DNA of 64,000 nucleotides from Streptomyces sp. NBC_01451 (GTDB lineage Bacteria; Actinomycetota; Actinomycetes; Streptomycetales; Streptomycetaceae): assembly GCF_036227485.1 (NCBI RefSeq), contig NZ_CP109479.1, positions 1,550,001 to 1,614,000 of the forward strand, given 5' to 3'. A model generated the notes under the pieces. It had not been told where the DNA came from. It saw only the letters and a program-made list of their open reading frames with translations, and searched no databases. The position numbers were made by a program, and so were the translations under genes. This document shows, one piece after another, positions 58,943 to 64,000 of this stretch; position 1 is the first letter of the stretch, and each line of letters begins with the position of its first letter.

Positions 58943-59026
58943 CCTGCCGTCGGCCCATGTTTCACCACTGTTTTCCCTGGTCCTCTGATGTTTCGGAGCG
59001 GTAAGACGGAGCGCTGGAGCGAGCGG

Positions 59027-60595
59027 TCATCGGCCTTGCTGGGCGTCGTGCGCGAGGAGCGCGATATGCACGGAGGCGGCCTGCTCGAAGTCGTCGAGAT
59101 CGAGCCCGAGCCGCGCCTCTATCGCCTCCAGCCGCCGGTAGAGCGCGGGCCGCGATACGTGATGCAGTTGCGCGGTACGTGACTTGTTGCGCCCGGTGGC
59201 GAGATAGGTCCGCAGCACGGGCAGCAGTTCGGACTCGCCCCCGGCCCCGCACAGCAGCCCGTCCAGCTCCCGCTCCGCGAACGCCTGGACGTGCGGATCG
59301 TCCCGCAGCAGCCGGACGAGCCCGCGCAGCCGTACGTCCCTCAGGTGCACCAGCACGGGCAGGTCCTGCCCCGCCGGGGTGTCCGCGACGGCGGCGGCGA
59401 CATGCAGTGCCTCGCGCAGTCCGGTGGGTACGTCGTCCCAGTTGGCGAGTGCCTCGGCGGCGGCCACCACGGTCCGGCCCCCGCCGGTCTCGGTGCGCAG
59501 CCGGAGCGCGAAGTGCGCGGCCAGCGCCTTGGCGTCCTGGTCCCGGGCGAGGCTCAGCAGCACGGCGGTGGCGTCGTCGGCCAGCTCGGCGACCAGCCCC
59601 GGCAGCCCCAACAGCCTCAGTACGCGGTCGAGTTCGGCGGGGTCGCCGTCCCGTACGACGAGCGGCACGAAGGTCCGCCGGTTGACGGGCAGCCCGGCGG
59701 CCCGCGCGCGCGGAAGCAGCTGCCGGGCCGGTACGACTCCGCTCACCAGGTCCGTCAGCAGGCTCTGCGCGGACTGCTCCTCCCAGGTGTGCACGGAGCC
59801 CCCGAGCATGCGGTGCAGGACGAGTGCCTCGGCGCCCCGGTCGGCGAGGAGCCGTCCGGTGGCGGCGTCACCGCGGTACCCGCACAGCACGATCCGCCCC
59901 CAGCGTTCCCCGCGCCCGCCCAGCTCGGCCCGGATCCACCCGTCTCCCCCGCTGCCGCCGGCCTGCCGGGAGATGCGCTCCCAGTCCCGCAGCACGTCGT
60001 CGACGGCCGACCGCTCCCCCGCCGTGGCGAGGACCCGGTGGGCGAGGTTGGTGACGACGACGGGACAGGCGCTGTGCGAGGCGACCTCGTCGAGGAGGCT
60101 CTGCAGCGGGGCGCCGGAGGTGATGAGCCCGGTGAGAGCGGTCCGTACGGCTTCGGACAGGCTCACGGCGGCGAACTTCCGCCGGACCAGCCGGGACTGG
60201 ACCTCCTCCGTCAACTCCGCGAAGGGGAAAGGCCGGTGGAGCACCACCATGGGCAGCCCGCACCGCTCGGCCGCTCGCCGCATGACGTCCGGGGGCGCCG
60301 GAAAGGCACGCCCGAGCCCGAGCACGACGGCGGCGGCCTCCGCCCGGTGCAGCGAGCGGATGTACTCGGCCTGGGCCTCCTCGTCCCCCGCGAGCAGTAC
60401 CCCGGTCGTGAGGATCATCTCGCCGCCGCTGAGCATCACGCCGACATCGGCGGCCTCGGCGACGTGCACCCAGCGCACGGCCCGGTCGAGCTGGCCGGCG
60501 CCGGCCACCACCTCGGGCTCCCCGGCGAGCACCCGTTCCAGGCCGAGGACCTGGCGGACCGACAGGGCGGGTTCCAAGGTGGTGGTCGTGAGCAT
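59027..60595 (-). CDS. PucR family transcriptional regulator
   Basis: A 522-residue protein starting at ATG 60595, nine bases after AGGGG. The N-terminal PucR domain (about 10-130) has SVRQVLGLERVLAGEPEVVAGAGQLDRAVRWVHVAEAADVGVML and LTTGVLLAGDEEAQAEYIRSL. The middle is the CdaR-like GGDEF domain (about 290-400). The C-terminal helix-turn-helix is at about 455-515 (LRTYLATGRNKSRTAQLHHVSRPALYRRLEAIEARLGLDLDDFE). In Bacillus, PucR activates purine catabolism. Here it lies between two operons of pyrimidine/hydantoin breakdown and is their likely inducer-responsive activator. Confidence 0.94.
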   Translation of the reverse strand: MLTTTTLEPALSVRQVLGLERVLAGEPEVVAGAGQLDRAVRWVHVAEAADVGVMLSGGEMILTTGVLLAGDEEAQAEYIRSLHRAEAAAVVLGLGRAFPAPPDVMRRAAERCGLPMVVLHRPFPFAELTEEVQSRLVRRKFAAVSLSEAVRTALTGLITSGAPLQSLLDEVASHSACPVVVTNLAHRVLATAGERSAVDDVLRDWERISRQAGGSGGDGWIRAELGGRGERWGRIVLCGYRGDAATGRLLADRGAEALVLHRMLGGSVHTWEEQSAQSLLTDLVSGVVPARQLLPRARAAGLPVNRRTFVPLVVRDGDPAELDRVLRLLGLPGLVAELADDATAVLLSLARDQDAKALAAHFALRLRTETGGGRTVVAAAEALANWDDVPTGLREALHVAAAVADTPAGQDLPVLVHLRDVRLRGLVRLLRDDPHVQAFAERELDGLLCGAGGESELLPVLRTYLATGRNKSRTAQLHHVSRPALYRRLEAIEARLGLDLDDFEQAASVHIALLAHDAQQGR

Positions 60596-60633
60596 GGCCG
60601 TCTACCCCTTTTTCTGTGGCTCGGTTCGCCTCC

Positions 60634-60719
60634 GGGGCGCTCCGGCCTGTGTCGAGAGCCCGACCGTGCTCGACCCTTCGGGCCTCCGCGCGCTCCAACT
60701 CTCGACACAGGCGCGCCCC
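60634..60719. repeat. Long imperfect palindrome with 14-bp and 7-bp perfect arms upstream of pucR
   Basis: GCCTGTGTCGAGAG (60645-60658) and CTCTCGACACAGGC (60699-60712) form a perfect 14-bp inverted repeat, extended outward by GGGGCGC (60634-60640) and GCGCCCC (60713-60719) after a 4-base bulge. Inside, GCCCGA (60658-60663) and TCGGGC (60678-60683) can also pair. It fills most of the gap between the aminotransferase stop and pucR. It could be a terminator, a mobile-element remnant or a structured RNA. Confidence 0.75.
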
Positions 60720-60749
60720 TTCGGCTCACCCGCCCTTACTCAGGTTCTG

Positions 60750-62033
60750 CTACTGGGTGCTCCTCAGAGCACGTTCGAGGATCGCGGCGCCCTCCTCGGC
60801 CTCCGCGACGGTGAGGGACAGCGGCGGTGCGACGCGCAGCGCGCTGGTGTTGTGGCCGCCGCCCTTGCCGAGGAGCAGCCCCTCCTCCCTGGCCGCTTCG
60901 AGCACGGCGGCGGCGGTCTCCGGATCAGCCGTGTCGGTGCCCGGCTTCACCAGCTCGACGCCGATCATCAGTCCGCGGCCACGGACCTCCCGTACGCCCG
61001 GAAGCTGCGCGGCGACGGCCCGGAGCCGTTCGATGAGCAGGCCGCCGACGCGCCGGGCGTTGCCCTGGAGGTCGTGTTCCAGGAGGTAGGTGAGGTTGGC
61101 GAGGCCGGCCGCCATGGTGATCTGGGTGCCGCCGAAGGTGGAGATGGAGTTGGAGTCGAGGCAGTTCATGATCTCGGCGCGGGCCACGACCCCGCCGATG
61201 GACATGCCGTTGCCGATGCCCTTGGCGAAGGTGATGATGTCCGGCGGACCGTTCTCCGCGTGTGCCTGCCAGCCCCAGAAGTGCTCGCCGGTGCGGCCCC
61301 AGCCGGTCTGCACCTCGTCGGCGATCCACAGGATGCCGCGTTCCTGGAGCACCCGGCGGAAGGCCGCGTAGAGCCCGTCGGGCGGCGAGGTGAAGCCGCC
61401 GACGCCCTGGATGGGCTCCGCGATCAGGGCCGCGGGCGGCCGGACGTGCCCGAGCAGGTCCTCCAGGTCGGCGACACAGGCGGCGATGAACTCGTCGTCG
61501 CTCAGCTCGGCGTACGGCCCGCGGGTGCGGACGCCACCGTGGACGTACAGGGTCTGGAGCGGGGACAGGGAGGTCGGGGACCAGCCCTTGTTGCCGGTGA
61601 TGCCGACCGTGCTGAAGGAGCGGCCGTGGTAGCTGTTGCGCATGGCCAGGATCTGGTTGCTGCGCCGGTAGGAGGTGGCGAGGAGGAGAGCCGTGTCGTT
61701 GGCCTCCGTCCCGGAGGTGGTGAAGAAGACGCGTGCGTCCGGGATGCCGGACAACTCGGCGATGCGCTCGGCGAGTTCGACCATCGGCCGGTTGAGGTAG
61801 AGCGTGGACGAGTGGATGATCCGCCCGGCCTGTTCACTCACCGCCTTGGTGACCTCGGGCAGCGCGTGCGCGGTCATCGTGGTGAGGATGCCGCCGAAGA
61901 AGTCGAGGTACCGCTTTCCGGCCGCGTCCCACACGTACCGGCCCTCGCCGTGCGTGATTTCGAGCGGGTCCTCGTAGTAGAGGGCGAGCCAGTCCGGCAG
62001 GACCGCCTTGTGACGCCCGTACAGATCGCTCAC
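60750..62033 (-). CDS. Class III aminotransferase (beta-alanine/omega-amino acid type)
   Basis: The start is GTG 62033, overlapping the TGA of the second amidohydrolase gene (GTGA). The 427-residue PLP enzyme has TTSGTEANDTALLLAT (105-120), HGRSFSTVGITGNKG, AEPIQGVGGF, WIADEVQTGWGRTG and the Schiff-base Lys271 in ITFAKGIGNGMSIGGV. Close context with beta-ureidopropionase-type enzymes suggests it transfers the amino group of beta-alanine (or of beta-aminoisobutyrate) to a keto acid, giving malonate semialdehyde. Confidence 0.92.
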   Translation of the reverse strand: MSDLYGRHKAVLPDWLALYYEDPLEITHGEGRYVWDAAGKRYLDFFGGILTTMTAHALPEVTKAVSEQAGRIIHSSTLYLNRPMVELAERIAELSGIPDARVFFTTSGTEANDTALLLATSYRRSNQILAMRNSYHGRSFSTVGITGNKGWSPTSLSPLQTLYVHGGVRTRGPYAELSDDEFIAACVADLEDLLGHVRPPAALIAEPIQGVGGFTSPPDGLYAAFRRVLQERGILWIADEVQTGWGRTGEHFWGWQAHAENGPPDIITFAKGIGNGMSIGGVVARAEIMNCLDSNSISTFGGTQITMAAGLANLTYLLEHDLQGNARRVGGLLIERLRAVAAQLPGVREVRGRGLMIGVELVKPGTDTADPETAAAVLEAAREEGLLLGKGGGHNTSALRVAPPLSLTVAEAEEGAAILERALRSTQ

Positions 62034-62872
62034 GGCTGCACCAGCCCTTCGTACGCGTCCGGCCGCCGGTCCCGGTAGAAGGCCCACTGCTGCCGGACTT
62101 CCTCGATGAGATCGAAATCAAGATCCCGCACGACGAGTTCCTCGTCCTTGTCGCTCGCGACCTCGCCGACGAACTGGCCGCGCGGGTTCACGAAGTACGA
62201 CGTCCCGTAGAAGTCGTTGTCCCCGTACTCCTCCTGGCCGACCCGGTTGATGGCGGCGATGAAGTACTCGTTGGCGACGGCCGCCGCCGGCTGCTCCAGC
62301 TGCCACAGGTAGGCGGACAGGCCGCGCGAGGTGGCGGACGGGTTGTAGACGAGCTGCGCGCCGTTCAGGCCCAGCTGGCGCCAGCCCTCCGGGAAGTGCC
62401 GGTCGTAGCAGATGTACACGCCGATCTTCCCGACGGCCGTCTCGAAGACGGGCCACCCCATGTTTCCGGGCTTGAAGTAGTACTTCTCCCAGAACCCCTT
62501 GACCTGCGGAATGTGGTGCTTGCGGTACTTGCCGAGGTAGGTGCCGTCGGCGTCGATCACGGCCGCGGTGTTGTAGTAGAACCCGGACTGCTCGACCTCG
62601 AAGACCGGGACGACGATCACCATGCCGGTCTCGCGCGCCAGCTCCTGCATACGGACCACCGTCGGCCCGTCGGGCACGGGCTCGGCCCAGCCGTAGTGCT
62701 CGGGCTCCTGGACCTGACAGAAGTAGGGGGCGTTGAAGACTTCCTGGAATCCGATGACCTTGGCACCCTGCCGGGCGGCCTCACGGGCGTGCTCCACATG
62801 TTTGGCGACCATGGACTCGGTGTCACCTGTCCAGGTGGCCTGAACCAGAGCGGCACGTACGACGTTGGCCAT
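62030..62872 (-). CDS. Nitrilase-type N-carbamoyl amino acid amidohydrolase (copy 2)
   Basis: A 280-residue paralogue of the protein at 57995-58837, colinear over its whole length, with Glu44 in GFQEVF, Lys118 in KYRKHHIP and Cys155 in VYICYDRHFPEGWR. Changes such as QVKGFWEKYYFKPGNMGW for QVAGFWEKFYFRPGNAGW suggest altered substrate preference. First gene of a two-gene operon with the aminotransferase. It is preceded by a 173-bp region with an inverted repeat. Confidence 0.92.
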   Translation of the reverse strand: MANVVRAALVQATWTGDTESMVAKHVEHAREAARQGAKVIGFQEVFNAPYFCQVQEPEHYGWAEPVPDGPTVVRMQELARETGMVIVVPVFEVEQSGFYYNTAAVIDADGTYLGKYRKHHIPQVKGFWEKYYFKPGNMGWPVFETAVGKIGVYICYDRHFPEGWRQLGLNGAQLVYNPSATSRGLSAYLWQLEQPAAAVANEYFIAAINRVGQEEYGDNDFYGTSYFVNPRGQFVGEVASDKDEELVVRDLDFDLIEEVRQQWAFYRDRRPDAYEGLVQP

Positions 62873-62907
62873 GACCTGTTCCTTCCGGCTGGACGTCAGA
62901 GAGCCTC

Positions 62908-62921
62908 TACGCCCGTAGACA
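62908..62921. promoter_or_regulatory. Inverted repeat TCTACG-CC-CGTAGA upstream of the second amidohydrolase gene
   Basis: A perfect 6-bp dyad with a 2-bp centre, 36 bp before the ATG at 62872. The direct repeats seen before the first amidohydrolase gene are not present here, so the two operons may be controlled differently. Confidence 0.5.
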
Positions 62922-63045
62922 GAGGTCGTAGGGGCTTGAAAGTAAGCCTCCGGAAGAGCCTTGCCAAGACCATCGCCGTTAACCCGCGGAGTCGATCACG
63001 TTTCACACCCCGGTGGGCGATTCACGGGCAGCCGGGTCAGCCCGG

Positions 63046-64000
63046 TCAGGCACTGTGGCCGGCGACCCGGAGGGCGTGCACCAGATCCCAGTACCGGTCC
63101 TCGGAGGCGCCCCGGGCCGCCTCCAGGAGCAGCGGGACGAGGCGCTGGGGGTCGGCGGCGACACTGCGGGCGGCCTCCTCGGGGGTACGGACCCGGACGT
63201 ACGCGTCGAGCAGGGCCCGCACCTCACGCTGCCGGCCCTCCTCGGCGAGCCGGAGCACGGCCTCGCCCACCTCGTGGGCCGGCCGCACGATGCCCTGCCG
63301 CAGGATCTGCTGGCCGTCGAGTCCCCGCCCCGCCGCGACCAGCGCGTCGGCGGCGGCGACCAGCTGGTCGGCCGGCAGGGAGGCGGCCTCCCACAGCAGG
63401 GTGGCCCAGTCGGCGCCGAGCCCCGCGCGGTTCAGCTCGGCGGCGAGCAGCGGGAAGCGGACGGCGGGCCATTGGGAGGCCTCGACGAGCAGCGCGTGCG
63501 CCTCACCGCTGCGTCCCTCGCCGCGCAGTCGTACGAGGTTGCGGACGGCGTCGATGGTGTCGTGCCGGGCGTCGTCGTCCAGCGCCTCCCGCACGGGCGC
63601 CACGGGCTTGGCGGCAGCGGGGGCTCCGGCGAACCGCGCGCCGCGCGGGGTACGGCGGCTGGGGGCGGCGGGCGCGGGTGCGGCCGGTGCGGGTGCGGCG
63701 GAGACGACGGGTGTGGCGCCGGTGTCCGCGTCGTCCATCATCCCGGCGAACCGGGCACTGCCACGGGCACGGCGCTTGGAGCGCTGCTTGCCCGCGGGGC
63801 GGGGCTCTGCGCGGGCGGGGGCGGGCTCGGGGTCGGGGTCGGGGGCCGAGGGCTCGTACCAGTCGGCGGGGAGCTGCGGGGCCGTGCGCTCGGCCGAAGG
63901 CTCCAGGGTGCCGGGAGCGTCGGCCGGGTGGGCGCCGTCGCCGTCGTCCGTGCGGCCGGAGGAGCGGCCGATGCCGTCGCGCCAGGCGGCCGTCCGGTCG
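63046..64000 (-). CDS. Hypothetical protein with disordered N-terminal region and helical repeats (5' end beyond window)
   Basis: The frame is open from the window edge to a stop at 63046, giving 317 visible residues. Internal Met codons at 63741 and 63738 are not needed as starts because coding-like sequence continues upstream. The upstream half (about 1-130 as seen) is Pro/Ala/Glu-rich and probably unstructured, with a basic patch KQRSKRRARGSARFAG. The rest is a chain of helical pairs (AVRNLVRLRGEGRSGEAHALLVEASQWPAVRFPLLAAELNRAGL, GEAVLRLAEEGRQREVRALLDAYV) resembling TPR/PPR-like repeats. No family recognised. Confidence 0.75.
   Translation of the reverse strand, partial: DRTAAWRDGIGRSSGRTDDGDGAHPADAPGTLEPSAERTAPQLPADWYEPSAPDPDPEPAPARAEPRPAGKQRSKRRARGSARFAGMMDDADTGATPVVSAAPAPAAPAPAAPSRRTPRGARFAGAPAAAKPVAPVREALDDDARHDTIDAVRNLVRLRGEGRSGEAHALLVEASQWPAVRFPLLAAELNRAGLGADWATLLWEAASLPADQLVAAADALVAAGRGLDGQQILRQGIVRPAHEVGEAVLRLAEEGRQREVRALLDAYVRVRTPEEAARSVAADPQRLVPLLLEAARGASEDRYWDLVHALRVAGHSA

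Noticed and set aside
1..64000. CRISPR arrays, tRNA or rRNA genes, integrases, transposases and prophage modules
   Set aside because: None seen on reading; no clustered short repeats with spacers, no cloverleaf with CCA-like end, and no recombinase motif in any convincing frame.

Overview
The window is high-GC (roughly 70-74%) actinobacterial chromosome. Strong third-position GC bias, GTG/TTG starts, purine-rich ribosome binding sites, a class-E-type LAETG sorting signal, four genes with the rare leucine codon TTA, F420-type oxidoreductases and an intact ethylmalonyl-CoA pathway operon all point to Streptomyces. The gene order around ccr/meaA and around the hydantoinase cluster looks like ordinary chromosomal Streptomyces order. 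That is recollection, not an alignment. I see no prophage, insertion sequence, CRISPR array, rRNA, tRNA or complete antibiotic cluster.

Layout. (1) 1-6.7 kb: the end of an F420-type oxidoreductase gene, a GNAT gene and a small LapA-like membrane protein, then a tightly coupled minus-strand peptidase operon (M55 D-aminopeptidase, M20, S9, S66 LD-carboxypeptidase) that looks built for D-amino-acid or cell-wall peptide salvage. (2) 6.7-14.5 kb: a sortase-anchored surface protein, a methyltransferase, a PAS/GAF/SpoIIE/HATPase phosphatase, an MFS exporter fused to three beta-sandwich repeats, and an SRPBCC protein. (3) 14.6-16.8 kb: a radical SAM gene behind a perfect SOS box, a GNAT gene and a HEAT-repeat gene. 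(4) 17.2-26.6 kb: the ethylmalonyl-CoA pathway, comprising a double 3-hydroxyacyl-CoA dehydrogenase, a TetR regulator, then ccr-meaA-mcl-mch-mcd. The ccr promoter carries phased palindromes and a structured 5' leader. (5) 26.7-28.3 kb: psd-pssA for phosphatidylethanolamine synthesis, closed by a 16-bp terminator stem. (6) 28.3-34.8 kb: a complete Liv-type ABC transporter operon and a divergent CdaR/PucR-type regulator. (7) 34.8-38.8 kb: glycerate kinase, ADP-ribosylglycohydrolase, Nudix hydrolase and a sirtuin. (8) 38.8-46.3 kb: a secreted GH2 enzyme, an Ada-AlkA/Ogt alkylation-repair pair, and a SulP transporter-ArsR operon with a tiny coupled leader ORF. (9) 46.4-53.7 kb: macro-domain protein, FAD oxidoreductase, inositol-monophosphatase-like protein, gamma-glutamyltransferase, methyltransferase and an exported protein. 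(10) 53.7-62.9 kb: a reductive pyrimidine/hydantoin catabolic cluster (NCS1 symporter, F420-type oxidoreductase, dihydropyrimidinase, two paralogous amidohydrolases, class III aminotransferase, PucR regulator). (11) The window ends inside an unrecognised helical-repeat protein with a disordered N-terminal part.

How parts fit together: acetoacetyl-CoA reduction by the 3-hydroxyacyl-CoA dehydrogenase feeds ccr, and the operon then takes ethylmalonyl-CoA to glyoxylate and propionyl-CoA. The hydantoin cluster would import a cyclic ureide, open it, remove the carbamoyl group and transaminate the resulting beta-amino acid. The best leads beyond routine annotation are the ccr operator/leader region, the SOS-controlled radical SAM gene, the leader ORF-SulP-ArsR arrangement, the MFS fusion, the GH2 enzyme lacking its canonical acid/base residue, the long palindrome before pucR, and four candidate bldA-dependent genes.
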